A stretch of DNA of 64,000 nt from Hyphomonas sp. (GTDB lineage Bacteria; Pseudomonadota; Alphaproteobacteria; Caulobacterales; Hyphomonadaceae). The position numbers and the translations under genes were made by a program. Of this stretch, positions 1 through 10,190 are shown in pieces; positions within the stretch are counted from its first letter, which is position 1, and each line of letters starts with the position of its first letter. The DNA lies in NCBI RefSeq assembly GCF_016125515.1, contig NZ_WGLO01000019.1, positions 78,547-142,546 on the forward strand. Direction: 5' to 3'. Under the pieces are notes generated by a model that was not told the origin of the DNA, searched no databases, and saw only the letters and a list, made by a program, of their open reading frames with translations.

Positions 1-2
1 AC

Positions 3-1145
3 TCGCTTGGTTTTGCCAAGCCTCCCCATCAGACACGTGTGGTCGCGGCCATGTCGGGCGGCGTGGATTCGTCTGTGGTTGCGGCGATGCTGAAGGCCGA
101 AGGCTTTGACGTAATCGGCATCACGCTTCAGCTCTACGACCATGGCGCCGCCATCGAGAAGAAGGGGGCGTGTTGCGCGGGGCAGGACATCCACGATGCC
201 CGCAACGTGGCTGACCAGATCGGCATCCCGCACTACGTGCTGGATTACGAGTCGCGCTTCCGCGAGCAGGTGATGCACGACTTCGCCGACACCTACCTGG
301 CCGGCTCGACGCCGATCCCGTGCATCCGGTGCAACCAGACGGTCAAGTTCTCGGACCTTTTGCGCACCGCCAAGGACCTGGGCGCGGATTGCCTCGCCAC
401 GGGACACTACATCCGGCGCACAGAAGGCCCGGCCGGCCCGGAACTCCACCGTGCGGCGGATGCCTCCCGCGACCAGTCCTATTTCCTGTTCGCCACCACG
501 CGCGAGCAGCTGGACTATGTCCGCTTCCCGCTCGGCGGCTTGCCGAAATCGGAAGTGCGCGAATTGGCAGACCGGTTCAACCTGCCGGTTGCCGCGAAAC
601 CGGACAGCCAGGATATCTGCTTCGTGCCGGAAGGCTCGTACGCGAAAGTCGTCGAGAAACTGCGCCCGGGCTCCGGACGCGCTGGCGAGATCGTGCACCT
701 GGATGGCCGCGTGCTGGGCCAGCATGACGGGGTGATCAACTACACGATCGGCCAGCGCCGCGGCCTTGGCGTTGCGGTGGGTGATCCCCTGTTTGTTGTG
801 AAGATCGACGCGCCCAAGCGCCGGGTCCTTGTTGGCCCGCGTGAAGCGCTGCTGACACGCGGGTTGCTGCTGGAAGAGCTGAACTGGCTCGGCAACGGCA
901 CACTCGAATACGCCGCACGGGCGGGTGCGCGCGTGTTGGTGCGCGTTCGCTCGACCCGGCCGCCCGTGCCGGGCCATCTCGGCTTCGAAGATGGTCAGCC
1001 GGCTGTCTTCTTCGACACGCGGGAAGAGGGCGTTGCGCGCGGCCAGGCGGCGGTGCTCTACGATCCGGACGGCGAAACCCGTATCCTCGGCGGCGGCTTC
1101 ATTGCCCGCGCCCTGCCAGCCGACGAACGGGTGGCGATGGCCTAG
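3..1145 (+). CDS. mnmA: tRNA-specific 2-thiouridylase MnmA (5' partial)
   Basis: MnmA transfers sulfur to U34 of tRNA-Lys, -Glu and -Gln in an ATP-dependent reaction in the cytoplasm. The PP-loop SGGVDSS lies about 18 codons in. The [12 protein letters not shown] segment carries the catalytic cysteine region, and [12 protein letters not shown] carries the second cysteine. The C-terminal part has the family's beta-barrel sequence, including [12 protein letters not shown]. The frame is open from base 3 without a credible start: the residues before the PP-loop ([15 protein letters not shown]) match the conserved lead-in of alphaproteobacterial MnmA, so the true start is upstream of the window and the GTG at 39 is not the start. 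Function is known from the family; the truncation is seen directly. Confidence 0.95.
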   Translation, partial: SLGFAKPPHQTRVVAAMSGGVDSSVVAAMLKAEGFDVIGITLQLYDHGAAIEKKGACCAGQDIHDARNVADQIGIPHYVLDYESRFREQVMHDFADTYLAGSTPIPCIRCNQTVKFSDLLRTAKDLGADCLATGHYIRRTEGPAGPELHRAADASRDQSYFLFATTREQLDYVRFPLGGLPKSEVRELADRFNLPVAAKPDSQDICFVPEGSYAKVVEKLRPGSGRAGEIVHLDGRVLGQHDGVINYTIGQRRGLGVAVGDPLFVVKIDAPKRRVLVGPREALLTRGLLLEELNWLGNGTLEYAARAGARVLVRVRSTRPPVPGHLGFEDGQPAVFFDTREEGVARGQAAVLYDPDGETRILGGGFIARALPADERVAMA

Positions 1146-1236
1146 GCGCCGGGCTTGTCGCCGGGCCCCTGATCCGGGAAAATGGTTGACCATTTGCTGG
1201 CCGGGACTAGCGTTCTGCGCTTGATGGGGGATGATC

Positions 1237-2070
1237 ATGGGCCTGAGTACTAGACTGTCGGAATTCCTGCTCAAGAAGGAGGAAAGCCAGCCTGCGCCGG
1301 CGTTGGACGTCCGCTTTGTGCCGGAACTGCCCGACCGGATCCTGGATGCAGATGAGCCGCACGAACTCGGCGAGCCGCTGCTCGAGAGCCTGGATGCCGA
1401 AGGCCAGTGTTTCGTGATCTGCTACATCAATTCCAAAGGCGTCCACAGCACCCGCCGGATTACCATGCGCGCACTGAAGCGCACGTCGGAGATGCATATC
1501 CTGCTGGTCGCGCGCTGTGCGGAAACGCGTGAGCTGATGGGCTTTCAGGCGAACCGGATTCGCTATTGCATGGACATCAATGGCGAAAAGTACGAACCGC
1601 CCTACATTTTCCTTGCCGAGATCTTCGGTCTCGCTCCGGCAGATGCGCAGCTGCTGGTCTCGGAACGTCCGCAGCGCATCGACACCTGGCCGCCTCCCGA
1701 TGAGGCTTACAGCCAGCTTCGCCACCAGCTTCGCAATGAGCTCGCTCTGCTGGTCGCCATGTCGGAGTGTGACGGCCACGTCTCGCAAACAGAATCCGAT
1801 GCCATCATCCAGCACATCCGCCAGCGTGCCGATGCGCTCGGCCTGCCACTGGGGTCGGTCCGGATGCAGCGGCTGAAGGCCTACATCCGGCGTCTGCGTC
1901 CGACGGCGGACCAGATCCGCGCGTCAATCGACGAAGTCTCTGCGCTGCCGCTTTCGGCGCAGCGGGAATTCCTCCAAGCCTGCCACAATGTCGTGGAAGC
2001 CGACGGCGCATTGCATGAGCAGGAGCTCGCGCTGCTGGAGCAGATCCGGAGCGATCTCGCGGAAGGCTGA
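1237..2070 (+). CDS. WYL-like plus TerB-like domain protein, function unknown
   Basis: Protein of about 277 residues. The middle (roughly 55-135) has alternating strands resembling a WYL-type ligand-binding domain: GVHSTRRITMRAL, LLVARCAETRELMGFQANRI. The C-terminal third (roughly 165-275) is all-helical and TerB-like, with the two acidic signatures of that fold, SECDGHVSQTESDAI and VEADGALHEQELALLE. No DNA-binding domain is evident, so I do not call it a WYL transcription regulator. ATG 1237 is preferred over ATG 1231 because the GGGGG at 1226-1230 sits 6 nt upstream of 1237 but directly abuts 1231. It ends 4 bases before the convergent ELM1-like gene. Domain assignment is by eye. Confidence 0.6.
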   Translation: MGLSTRLSEFLLKKEESQPAPALDVRFVPELPDRILDADEPHELGEPLLESLDAEGQCFVICYINSKGVHSTRRITMRALKRTSEMHILLVARCAETRELMGFQANRIRYCMDINGEKYEPPYIFLAEIFGLAPADAQLLVSERPQRIDTWPPPDEAYSQLRHQLRNELALLVAMSECDGHVSQTESDAIIQHIRQRADALGLPLGSVRMQRLKAYIRRLRPTADQIRASIDEVSALPLSAQREFLQACHNVVEADGALHEQELALLEQIRSDLAEG

Positions 2071-2074
2071 CGGG

Positions 2075-3154
2075 TCAGCTCATCCAGTCGGGGACAACCG
2101 CGCCGCCGCCGCTCTTGAACTCGGGAGCGGGGTAGCGCTCCAGCAACCGGGCGACGATCAGGTCTGCCACACGTTCCGCCTCCCGGAGCGGTTCGTAGAC
2201 CCATTGATCCAGCGATCCGGTGAAGCGCCGCGCCGCGCCGCGCGCGATGAGGCTGGCGTGTAGCTTGTCGAACTTCTCGGCCTTGCCCTCCAGCGCTGCA
2301 ATGTGCACCGGCAATCCGTGCCACGCGGCTTCCGAGAGCATGTTCGAGCTGTCTTCGGTGACGATGGCAGCTTTCGAGAACATCAGCCAGGCGAGGTATG
2401 GATTCTGCCCGTCCTGCGCCCCGGCCCAGAACTGGCCGCCGGTTTCGTCGGCCATCTTGCGGAACTGTGCCACGACGCTGATCGGGGTACGACGCGAGGT
2501 GGTGATGCGCAGGCGCCAGCCGTCGGCCGCGAGCTTGCGCAATTGGGCTTCGAGGCGCGCGGCCGCCGCCGGCGAGAACGTGTGGACCTTGGAATTGCCG
2601 CCGAGGATGACCACAACGCTGCGGTTCGTATCGTCTGCCAACGGCGCAAAAACCTGCCCGGTCTCCTCCAGCTGGTCCGGTCCGAAATAGGACGGCGAAC
2701 CCACCGTTGTGACGACATTCGGCCCGGTGATCCCGTCATGTTCGGGCACGACCAGAAGGTCGAAGTGCGAAGGATCGATGTACGGATCCAGAATCTGGAC
2801 CGTGAAGGTATTACCGCCGGACCGTTCACGGACGAGTTTGGTGAAGGCGGCCGAACGGCGCCCGGCGGCAATCCACAGTGTTGGCCAGGGCGGCGCGATC
2901 TGCGCGCGCTGGCTGGCGGGAAGGGCTTGCAACAGCATCGGCCATTTGTCCGCGGGCAGCCAGGTCCACGGCGCGCGCGGGGTCAGCAGCAGCGGAGCCT
3001 GGCGGTGCGCCGCGCCGGCGATATGCGCGATGCGCATCCAGCGGCCGGGTTCGCCCAGCGCCTGCACCAGCGCACGTACCTGCGATGCGTTGCCGGCGCG
3101 GCCGTCAGAGGCCGCCCAGACGGAAGGCCCCAACGTACTCATGGGCGACCCCAT
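2075..3154 (-). CDS. ELM1-like (mitochondrial fission ELM1 family) glycosyltransferase-fold protein
   Basis: Protein of 359 residues matching the bacterial ELM1/DUF1022 family, which is related to plant mitochondrial-fission ELM1 and to GT-B glycosyltransferases. Visible family segments: start VWAASDGRAGNASQVRALVQAL, central LLVVPEHDGITGPNVVTTVG, and C-terminal VTEDSSNMLSEAAWHGLPV, which resembles the nucleotide-sugar-binding half of GT-B enzymes. The biochemical role in bacteria is not established. A GGAG lies 7 nt before ATG 3154 and overlaps the region just after the greA stop (11-nt gap), so the gene is the last of a carB-greA-ELM1 transcription unit. Confidence 0.8.
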   Translation of the reverse strand: MGSPMSTLGPSVWAASDGRAGNASQVRALVQALGEPGRWMRIAHIAGAAHRQAPLLLTPRAPWTWLPADKWPMLLQALPASQRAQIAPPWPTLWIAAGRRSAAFTKLVRERSGGNTFTVQILDPYIDPSHFDLLVVPEHDGITGPNVVTTVGSPSYFGPDQLEETGQVFAPLADDTNRSVVVILGGNSKVHTFSPAAAARLEAQLRKLAADGWRLRITTSRRTPISVVAQFRKMADETGGQFWAGAQDGQNPYLAWLMFSKAAIVTEDSSNMLSEAAWHGLPVHIAALEGKAEKFDKLHASLIARGAARRFTGSLDQWVYEPLREAERVADLIVARLLERYPAPEFKSGGGAVVPDWMS

Positions 3155-3165
3155 GGAGCAGCTCC

Positions 3166-3639
3166 TTATTTGTAAACGACTTTCGCGATTTCGTAGGCGC
3201 GGGCACCTGACGGAGCAGCGACTTCGGCTTCGTCGCCCTCTTCCTTGCCGATCATGGCGCGGGAGAGGGGGGACGTGATCGAGATCTTGCCCTCTTTGAC
3301 GTCCGCTTCGTCTTCACCGACGATCTTGTAGGTGAACTTTTCTTCGGAATCGACGTCGATGATGGTCACGGTTGCGCCGAAGCGGATCTTCTTGCCGCCG
3401 AGCTTGCTGACATCAATGATGTCCGCCCGGGCCAGCTTGTCATCCAGCTCGCTGATGCGGCCTTCGATAAAGCTCTGCTTCTCCTTGGCGGCATGATATT
3501 CCGCGTTCTCCGACAAGTCCCCGTGCGACCGGGCTTCGGAGATGGCCGCAATGATGTTGGGCCGCTCGACGGATTTCAGCACTTTCAGTTCAGCCTGAAG
3601 GGCAGCGTGGCCTTCGGCGGTCATCGGAATGCGTTCCAT
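3166..3639 (-). CDS. greA: Transcription elongation factor GreA
   Basis: GreA enters the secondary channel of RNA polymerase and stimulates cleavage of backtracked transcripts. The 157 residues have the family's normal length. The N-terminal coiled coil ([18 protein letters not shown] ... [19 protein letters not shown]) carries the conserved acidic tip, and the C-terminal FKBP-like half contains [17 protein letters not shown]. It lies 71 nt downstream of carB and 11 nt upstream of the ELM1-like gene on the same strand. Close linkage of carB and greA is, to my knowledge, common in alphaproteobacteria. Confidence 0.96.
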   Translation of the reverse strand: MERIPMTAEGHAALQAELKVLKSVERPNIIAAISEARSHGDLSENAEYHAAKEKQSFIEGRISELDDKLARADIIDVSKLGGKKIRFGATVTIIDVDSEEKFTYKIVGEDEADVKEGKISITSPLSRAMIGKEEGDEAEVAAPSGARAYEIAKVVYK

Positions 3640-3710
3640 CGTGAGTTTCCCTCATCTTGCGCGGCTAAAAAGCGTGGTTTTAAAAAGTAATCGCGTCAAG
3701 TGGGGCCAGC

Positions 3711-6700
3711 TCAGGTGCTTTGCAAGGCTCGCACCGAGATTTCCTGTGTTTTCAGGCTGGCGATGGCCTGAACGGCGGCGATCGAGGCGGCGAGCGTCGT
3801 GAAATACGGGATCTTGCGCGCTACGGCGGTGCGCCGGATCGACGCCGAATCGGACAGGGAGGCCGCCCCTTCGGTCGTGTTGAACATCAACTGGACATCG
3901 CCGTTGATCATAGCGTCCACGATGTGCGGCTGGCCCTCCAGAACCTTGTTCACCCGTTTGACCGGAATGCCGCTGGCTTCCAGATGGCTGGCCGTGCCGC
4001 TGGTCGCCAGGATGGTGAATCCCATCCGCGCCAAGTTACGGGCCGCTTCCACGGCGCCGGCCTTGTCATTGTCGCGGACCGAAATGAACACAGTGCCTTC
4101 CGAGGGCAGGCGGATGCCGCCGCCCAGCTGGCTTTTCAGGAAGGCCATGCCGAAATCGTCGTCCCAGCCCATGACTTCGCCTGTGGAGCGCATTTCCGGG
4201 CCGAGTTGCGGATCGACGCCCGGGAAGCGGGCGAACGGGAACACGGCTTCTTTGATGGCGATGCGGCGCGGATTGGCATGGCGCAGGTCAAACTCCGCCA
4301 ACGGACGGCCAGCCATAACCTTGGCCGCAATCGCTGCGATCGGCGCGCCCACGGCCTTGGAGACGAAAGGAACGGTCCGGCTGGCGCGCGGGTTGGCTTC
4401 GAGGACGTAGATTTCCTCGCCCTTGACGGCAAACTGGATGTTGATCAGTCCGCGGACATGCAGCGCGCGTGCGAGTGCAATGGTCTGTTCGGCGAGCCGG
4501 CCCTGCAGGCTTGGGCTCAGTGTGAAAGGCGGCAATGCACAAGCAGAATCGCCCGAGTGAACGCCGGCTTCCTCGATATGCTCCATGATCCCTGCAACGT
4601 GGACATCCTGCCCGTCGCAAATGGCATCCACGTCGACCTCGATGGCGTCCGAGAGATAGCGGTCGATGAACAGCGAGGCGTCACCAGAGACGGCGAGCGC
4701 CTCGGCCGCAAACTTGCGCAGGTCTTCGTCATTGCGCGCGATCTCCATCGCGCGGCCGCCCAGCACAAACGAGGGCCGCAGCATGACCGGATAGCCGATC
4801 TCGTGCGCCTTCACTTCGGCTTCCTCCAAGCTGCGCGCGGTGCGCGACGGTGCCTGCTGGATTCCCAGATCGTCGAGAAGGCACGCGAATTGTTCGCGGT
4901 CTTCGGCCAGGTCAATCGACTCCGGCGTCGTGCCGAGGATCGGAACCTTCTCCTTGTTGAGTGCGGCGGCTAGTTTCAGCGGCGTCTGCCCGCCGAATTG
5001 CACAATCAACCCCATCAATTCGCCGGCCGATTGTTCCTTGTGCACGATTTCCAGAACATGCTCGATCGTCAGCGGCTCGAAATACAGGCGGTCCGACGTG
5101 TCATAGTCCGTGGACACCGTTTCCGGGTTGCAGTTGACCATGATCGATTCGATGCCGAGATCGTCCATCGCAAAGGCGGCGTGGCAGCAGCAATAGTCGA
5201 ATTCGATACCCTGGCCGATACGGTTCGGGCCGCCGCCGAGGATCATCGCCTTCTTGCGGGTCGAGGGCAGGGCTTCGCAGTCCGGCTTGCTCTGACCAAA
5301 CGCGGCGTGCTCGTAGGTCGAGTAGAGATAAGGAGTCTTGGCGGCGAACTCCGCCGCACACGTATCAATCCGCTTGTAGACAGGGCGCACGCCCAGCGAA
5401 TGGCGCAGGCCCCGCACCCAGCCCTCGGCCTGTCCGATCAATTCGCCGAGACGCTTGTCGGAGAAGCCCTTGGCCTTGAGTTCGGTCATCGCCGCGGCGT
5501 CGTCCGGTAGACCGTTGGCCTTGATCGTGGCTTCGGTTTTGACGATGTCCTCGATCTGGCGCAGGAACCAGGGGTCGAACGAAGTAACCGCGTTCACGTC
5601 TTCGACGCTGAGACCCATGCGGAACGCTTCGGCGATCACGCGCAGACGGTCCGGGGACTGGATACCCAACGCCTGGCGGAGGGCGGATTCGTTTTCGAAG
5701 CTGATCTCGTTAAGACCCGACAGGCCCGTTTCCAACGAGCAGAGCGCCTTCTGCAGGCTCTCCTGGAAGCTGCGGCCGATGGCCATCGCTTCGCCGACTG
5801 ATTTCATCGCCGTCGTCAGGACGGGCTCTGCGCCCTTATATTTTTCGAAGGCAAAGCGCGGAATCTTGGTGACGACATAATCAATCGTCGGCTCGAACGA
5901 GGCGGGCGTGACGCCGGTGATGTCGTTGGTCAATTCGTCGAGCGTGTAGCCCACGGCGAGTTTCGCAGCGACCTTGGCAATCGGGAAGCCAGTGGCTTTC
6001 GACGCGAGCGCCGAGGAGCGTGACACGCGCGGGTTCATTTCGATCACCACGAGGCGGCCATCGGCAGGGTTCACGGCGAACTGTACGTTCGAGCCGCCGG
6101 TCTCAACGCCGATCTCGCGCAGCACCGCAATCGAGGCGTTGCGCATCACCTGGTATTCCTTGTCGGTGAGCGTCAGCGCCGGCGCAACCGTGATCGAATC
6201 GCCCGTGTGCACACCCATCGGATCAATGTTCTCGATGGAGCAGATGATGATGCAGTTGTCCGCCTTGTCGCGGACGACCTCCATCTCGTACTCCTTCCAG
6301 CCGAGCAGGCTTTCGTCGATCAGGATCTGCGCGTTGGGCGAGGCCGCAAGGCCCGTCCGGCAGATCTCTTCGTATTCTTCGATGTTGTAGGCGATGCCGC
6401 CGCCGGTTCCGCCAAGAGTGAAGGCGGGGCGGATGATCGCGGGCAGGCCGACAATGTCGAGCGCATCCATCGCCGCTTTGAGGCCGGTGATTCGGTCATA
6501 GCCTTTGATCTTGCCATCGGGGCCGCGCACATCCGGCGAGGCGATGATGGTCGCACGCGGGTTCTCCAGTCCGATCCGGTCCATAGCTTCGCGGAACAGC
6601 TTGCGGTCTTCCGCCATCTCGATGGCTTCAGCCTTCGCGCCGATCAGTTCGACTCCGTATTTCGCCAGAGTGCCGGCATGATGCAGGTCCAGCGCGCAGT

Positions 6701-6989
6701 TCAGTGCCGTCTGGCCGCCCATCGTCGGGAGCAGCGCGTCCGGTTTTTCGATAGCGATAATCTTTTCGACGATCTCAGGAAGGATCGGTTCGATATAGGT
6801 TGCGTCCGCTAGGTCCGGATCGGTCATGATCGTGGCGGGGTTCGAGTTGACCAGGATGACCCGGTAGCCCTCGGCTTTCAGTGCCTTCACGGCCTGCACG
6901 CCGGAATAGTCGAACTCGCAGGCCTGGCCGATGATGATGGGACCTGCGCCAATCACGAGGATCGAGGAGATATCTGTGCGCTTGGGCAT
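3711..6989 (-). CDS. carB: Carbamoyl-phosphate synthase large subunit CarB
   Basis: CarB makes carbamoyl phosphate from bicarbonate, ATP and ammonia delivered by CarA, feeding arginine and pyrimidine synthesis. The protein is 1092 residues, the normal size, with two homologous ATP-grasp halves ([13 protein letters not shown] in the first, [12 protein letters not shown] in the second), ATP-site stretches such as [18 protein letters not shown] and [16 protein letters not shown], and a C-terminal MGS-like allosteric domain ([19 protein letters not shown]). An upstream extension to 7016 is possible, but ATG 6989 has AGGAGA about 8 nt upstream and begins with the conserved [18 protein letters not shown]. 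carA is about 7 kb away on the same strand with opposite-strand genes between, so the two subunits are not co-transcribed. Confidence 0.97.
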   Translation of the reverse strand: MPKRTDISSILVIGAGPIIIGQACEFDYSGVQAVKALKAEGYRVILVNSNPATIMTDPDLADATYIEPILPEIVEKIIAIEKPDALLPTMGGQTALNCALDLHHAGTLAKYGVELIGAKAEAIEMAEDRKLFREAMDRIGLENPRATIIASPDVRGPDGKIKGYDRITGLKAAMDALDIVGLPAIIRPAFTLGGTGGGIAYNIEEYEEICRTGLAASPNAQILIDESLLGWKEYEMEVVRDKADNCIIICSIENIDPMGVHTGDSITVAPALTLTDKEYQVMRNASIAVLREIGVETGGSNVQFAVNPADGRLVVIEMNPRVSRSSALASKATGFPIAKVAAKLAVGYTLDELTNDITGVTPASFEPTIDYVVTKIPRFAFEKYKGAEPVLTTAMKSVGEAMAIGRSFQESLQKALCSLETGLSGLNEISFENESALRQALGIQSPDRLRVIAEAFRMGLSVEDVNAVTSFDPWFLRQIEDIVKTEATIKANGLPDDAAAMTELKAKGFSDKRLGELIGQAEGWVRGLRHSLGVRPVYKRIDTCAAEFAAKTPYLYSTYEHAAFGQSKPDCEALPSTRKKAMILGGGPNRIGQGIEFDYCCCHAAFAMDDLGIESIMVNCNPETVSTDYDTSDRLYFEPLTIEHVLEIVHKEQSAGELMGLIVQFGGQTPLKLAAALNKEKVPILGTTPESIDLAEDREQFACLLDDLGIQQAPSRTARSLEEAEVKAHEIGYPVMLRPSFVLGGRAMEIARNDEDLRKFAAEALAVSGDASLFIDRYLSDAIEVDVDAICDGQDVHVAGIMEHIEEAGVHSGDSACALPPFTLSPSLQGRLAEQTIALARALHVRGLINIQFAVKGEEIYVLEANPRASRTVPFVSKAVGAPIAAIAAKVMAGRPLAEFDLRHANPRRIAIKEAVFPFARFPGVDPQLGPEMRSTGEVMGWDDDFGMAFLKSQLGGGIRLPSEGTVFISVRDNDKAGAVEAARNLARMGFTILATSGTASHLEASGIPVKRVNKVLEGQPHIVDAMINGDVQLMFNTTEGAASLSDSASIRRTAVARKIPYFTTLAASIAAVQAIASLKTQEISVRALQST

Positions 6990-7025
6990 GGGGGACTCTC
7001 CTGAGGCGGCGGGCAAACGGCTGCC

Positions 7026-7054
7026 CTATAGCGGGGAGTCGGGGCGGGGGGCAA
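7026..7054 (-). promoter_or_regulatory. Candidate sigma-70 promoter of carB-greA-ELM1
   Basis: Read on the minus strand: TTGCCC (-35, 7049-7054), 17-nt spacer, CTATAG (-10, 7026-7031), preceded by G so that the -10 reads GCTATAGG, close to the Caulobacter-type GCTANAWC. It lies about 37 nt upstream of the carB start. By eye only; no transcription start is known. Confidence 0.4.
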
Positions 7055-7142
7055 GGACAGCCTGCTGCGAAATCCTTGGATTGCGCCTGCGAATCCTGCT
7101 GCGGATTGCGCCGTAACGTCTTCCAGCACAAGGATTCCTTAC

Positions 7143-7607
7143 ATGCGTCACCATTTCATTGCCGGCCTGGTTTCCTTGTCGGTGTTCGTGCTCACGGGGT
7201 GCATCTCAATCACGGATGCACCGGCATCGCCTGCGCCGGTGCCTGCCGAGGTCACCACAATCGAAATCGTCAAGGAAGTCCGCGTCGAAACGACGCCGAA
7301 CCTGTTCATCATGTACACGCTCAAAGAAGGCGTCACACCCGAACAGTTCGAAGATTGGGTCCGCACGACCGACCAGCCGTCAATGCGGGCGCTGGCTCGG
7401 GTGCAATCGTTCCGCACTTACCGCGCCGAGCGCCTTCTGATGGGCGAGGGTGAGCCGGGGGTGGCCTATATCGAAGCGTTTGCGATCCCGGATCTTGAGG
7501 GGTTCGTCGCCGAAGACATGGGCGGCGAGACCGTGCAGACCGTCATGGGTGGATTCATGGGCCTCGTCGACGCACCTCAGTTCATCGTGGTGTCAGAAGT
7601 CGAATAG
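7143..7607 (+). CDS. Small lipoprotein with HapK/REDY-like ferredoxin-type domain
   Basis: Protein of 154 residues. A lipoprotein signal runs to LTGC, with the lipid-modified Cys at residue 20, so it is probably membrane-anchored. After a Pro/Ala-rich linker, residues about 55-150 (FIMYTLKEGVTPEQFEDWVR ... YIEAFAIPDLEGFVAEDM) look like a single dimeric alpha/beta-barrel domain of the REDY/HapK type. No catalytic residue can be named. The gene is monocistronic, divergent from carB and convergent with the TadG-like gene 3 nt away. Family identification is moderate. Confidence 0.55.
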   Translation: MRHHFIAGLVSLSVFVLTGCISITDAPASPAPVPAEVTTIEIVKEVRVETTPNLFIMYTLKEGVTPEQFEDWVRTTDQPSMRALARVQSFRTYRAERLLMGEGEPGVAYIEAFAIPDLEGFVAEDMGGETVQTVMGGFMGLVDAPQFIVVSEVE

Positions 7608-7610
7608 GCC

Positions 7611-9233
7611 TCAGTGGATCAGGCGCGCTTCGCGGGCGGGCAGGATCGTCATCGGCACATCCGTGCGGCCGGGATCGAACCGGATCTTCAAGGCGCCCTT
7701 ATGGGTCATTTCGATATTGCTGGCGACGAGTTGCAAAAGCGGCGAGGCCTGGTCGGCCGAGCCCTCGCCGGTGATCGAGAATTTCTGGCGCGGCAGATAG
7801 ATCGTGCCGATCAGTTCCACGCCGCCCGAACCGGTGAGGCGTGAACGCTCGACATTCTTGCCGGAGAGTTTTGCGCGGCGGTTCTCGGCGATCGTGAAGC
7901 CTGCGGTTTCGCCGTCAGATGGCGCCGTAAGGGTCGCACGGGCCTGGTCGAGCACCGAGAAGGTCGCTTTGTCGCCATGAAGGACGATTGTCACGCCATC
8001 GCCCGACAGCGTCGCCCGGCGGCGTACCAGCAGCGGCGCGCCAACGATATGATAGATGCCCGGTTTCATCCGGACATGACCTTCGCTGATGTCCAGACCG
8101 GCATAAGTGCCGGGAGACAGGGTCAATGTCGGCGACATTGAATAGGTATCGCCCTTCAAAACCGAGCTGGGCAGGTTATCCACGAGGCCGAGGATTTGGG
8201 CGACCTCAAGGACGTGCAAGCCCTTTGCCGCGCCCTTCGTGAACACCCCCTTCTTGTCAATCATCAAAGCGGAATTTCGGCCACCCCCCGCCAGCGCAAT
8301 CGAGTTGATTGTCGAAAGCAGGCTCTGGGTTTCGGCGTCCGAGAGCTGCTCGCCGGTTGCGACAGACCTGATGAGAGAGCGGGTAAGGCTTTTAAGGCTC
8401 GGCTGATCGAGCAAGTGCGACAGTTGCGCAGCCAAAGCGGCAGGGTTCGGGCTTTTGTTCTTGCTGCCGGTTGGGAAAGGGTTGATGTCGATCTTCCCTG
8501 GCAGCGGCGCGGTCCAGGACGCAAGCGGGTCCGGGATAGGGTCACAATTCTCATTAGGGCGCGGCGTCACGCTGGCTGAAGCGACATGGGCATTGCCCGT
8601 TGCGCAGAAATACTTCGTGGAAGCGGTGCCGCCGGTAAATTCCATCGACCGGGATCCGGTTGTGTTGGACCAGACAATGCAATTCTCTGCAGACAGGCTG
8701 GCCGCACCCGATGTTCTGAGGCCAGAGGCGTTCGGGTTAAGGCCGAGGATGCAGAGCGGGAAGCCCCAGGTCGCGGAGGCTGCTGCGGTGCGTTCGATGT
8801 CGATCGAGGCCGTCCGCCCCGCAATCTGCGCAGCCGGGTTCACGGGCGTGAACCTGAGGGCGACTTCAATGACGGTCTTCTGGCCATAGGCGTCTTCCGT
8901 CACCGCGCCGACATCGAGTTTGGCGATCGCGTAGGTCGAGTTCGCCCGCGCGGAGGCTTCCGCTGCGATCTTCGCGGCTTCCAACCGGTCCTCGGCCCTT
9001 GGCGATGCGGCGTTCAGGAACGCCGTCGCGCCTGAAAGCGCCGACTCGTCGGCCGAGATTTGCAGGTTCGTTGCCGCCCTGCTGTCGAAGCTCAGCGCGA
9101 TGGTTGCGCCGGCCAGGGAGAGGATCACTAGCAGGCCAATCGCGAAGATCGGCATCACCGATCCGCGGTCGTCTCCCAGCCTGGGGACCGGAAGCAGTTT
9201 GCTGGCAAAGCGGTCCGACATGGTGCCAGACAT
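7611..9233 (-). CDS. TadE/TadG-like pilus-assembly or secreted protein
   Basis: About 540 residues. Near the N-terminus a TadG-type segment (GSVMPIFAIGLLVILSLAGA) forms one membrane helix, followed by the LQISADESALSGATAFLNA stretch typical of TadE/G proteins. The rest is a large extracytoplasmic region with a repetitive beta-like segment (YAGLDISEGHVRMKPGIYHIVGAPL; LSGDGVTIVLHGDKATF), similar to the C-terminal region of several alphaproteobacterial TadG-like proteins. No tad ATPase or secretin genes are in the window, so a link to a Flp pilus is inferred from the family only. ATG 9233 and ATG 9221 are both possible; the reading frame continues to a TTG at 9284 that I do not favour. Confidence 0.7.
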   Translation of the reverse strand: MSGTMSDRFASKLLPVPRLGDDRGSVMPIFAIGLLVILSLAGATIALSFDSRAATNLQISADESALSGATAFLNAASPRAEDRLEAAKIAAEASARANSTYAIAKLDVGAVTEDAYGQKTVIEVALRFTPVNPAAQIAGRTASIDIERTAAASATWGFPLCILGLNPNASGLRTSGAASLSAENCIVWSNTTGSRSMEFTGGTASTKYFCATGNAHVASASVTPRPNENCDPIPDPLASWTAPLPGKIDINPFPTGSKNKSPNPAALAAQLSHLLDQPSLKSLTRSLIRSVATGEQLSDAETQSLLSTINSIALAGGGRNSALMIDKKGVFTKGAAKGLHVLEVAQILGLVDNLPSSVLKGDTYSMSPTLTLSPGTYAGLDISEGHVRMKPGIYHIVGAPLLVRRRATLSGDGVTIVLHGDKATFSVLDQARATLTAPSDGETAGFTIAENRRAKLSGKNVERSRLTGSGGVELIGTIYLPRQKFSITGEGSADQASPLLQLVASNIEMTHKGALKIRFDPGRTDVPMTILPAREARLIH

Positions 9234-9340
9234 ATCGTATCTGGCGGAAGAAACGGTAAATTCGAGGCCTGCAGTTTCTCTCAACAGACTGAAATCTGCT
9301 GCAATAGGTGAGGTTTGCTGTCCGATTTGTGCTTAACGGA

Positions 9341-10075
9341 TCAGGTCCAGCGCTTCGCGGTCCGCTGGCTTATGACATCGATGTCTTCCCGCTCGGTGTC
9401 TGCGTAACCGGTCACAACATCGGCCACGAATGGATTGTCCTTGCGCTCCTGTCCGAACGTGGACATCGGCCCGTGGCCCGGAACGAACCGCATCTGATCA
9501 CCCAGGGGCCAAAGTTTGCCGGTGATGGAGTCGATGAGCTGCTGGTGGTTTCCCTTAGGGAAGTCTGTACGCCCGACCGAACCGCGGAACAGTACGTCCC
9601 CGACAAAGGCCATCGCACCTTCCTGACTGTAGATCACGACATGGCCCGGCGTATGTCCGGGGCAGTGGGCCACGCCGAACCTGTTTCCGGCCAGCTCCAG
9701 CACATCACCGTCTTCCAGATAGCGGTCCGGTTTGACGTTCTTGCCATCCATGATCCCGTAACGGGCGCCTTGCGCTTCGATCTCGTCGAGCAGCCACTGG
9801 TCATCCTTGTGTGGTCCGATGACGGGACAACCCGTCCGCTCGGCGACCTGTGTGGCAGCGCCGGCGTGATCGAGGTGGCCGTGCGTCAACCAGACCGCGA
9901 CGATCTTGACGCCAAAATGCTCCGCCGCGCCCATCAACCTGTCAATGTCGCCGCCCGGATCCACGAAGACGCCTTCCATGGTCTCGGTGGACCAGATCAT
10001 CGATGTGTTCTGCTGCAGCGGGGTCACCGGAATGATCCGGATCTCGAGTTTCGGGGGGGCTTGGGTCTGGCTCAT
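9341..10075 (-). CDS. MBL-fold metallo-hydrolase, glyoxalase II-like (YcbL type)
   Basis: About 244 residues of metallo-beta-lactamase fold. THGHLDHAGA gives the HxHxDH metal motif, CPGHTPGHVVIY the next histidine, FVGDVLFRGSVGRTDFP the bridging aspartate, and VPGHGPMSTFGQE the last histidine. This pattern is that of YcbL/glyoxalase-II-like hydrolases acting on thioesters; the substrate here is unknown. ATG 10075 (MSQTQAPPKLEIRIIP) is chosen over upstream ATGs because homology begins there, although no good Shine-Dalgarno is visible. Confidence 0.85.
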   Translation of the reverse strand: MSQTQAPPKLEIRIIPVTPLQQNTSMIWSTETMEGVFVDPGGDIDRLMGAAEHFGVKIVAVWLTHGHLDHAGAATQVAERTGCPVIGPHKDDQWLLDEIEAQGARYGIMDGKNVKPDRYLEDGDVLELAGNRFGVAHCPGHTPGHVVIYSQEGAMAFVGDVLFRGSVGRTDFPKGNHQQLIDSITGKLWPLGDQMRFVPGHGPMSTFGQERKDNPFVADVVTGYADTEREDIDVISQRTAKRWT

Positions 10076-10190
10076 GACAGAAGGCATAGCGCCGGCTGGG
10101 CCGGATCGCAAACCCGACGAAGCGGCGCTTTCCCTCGCAGCGGGCCTCGGTTAACTATCAGACTGATCTGGCGAGCAAGGAGCACTGCCC

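Noticed and set aside
3640..3710. Terminator between carB and greA
   Set aside because: A/T-rich runs are present, but no stable stem precedes a T-run on the minus strand.
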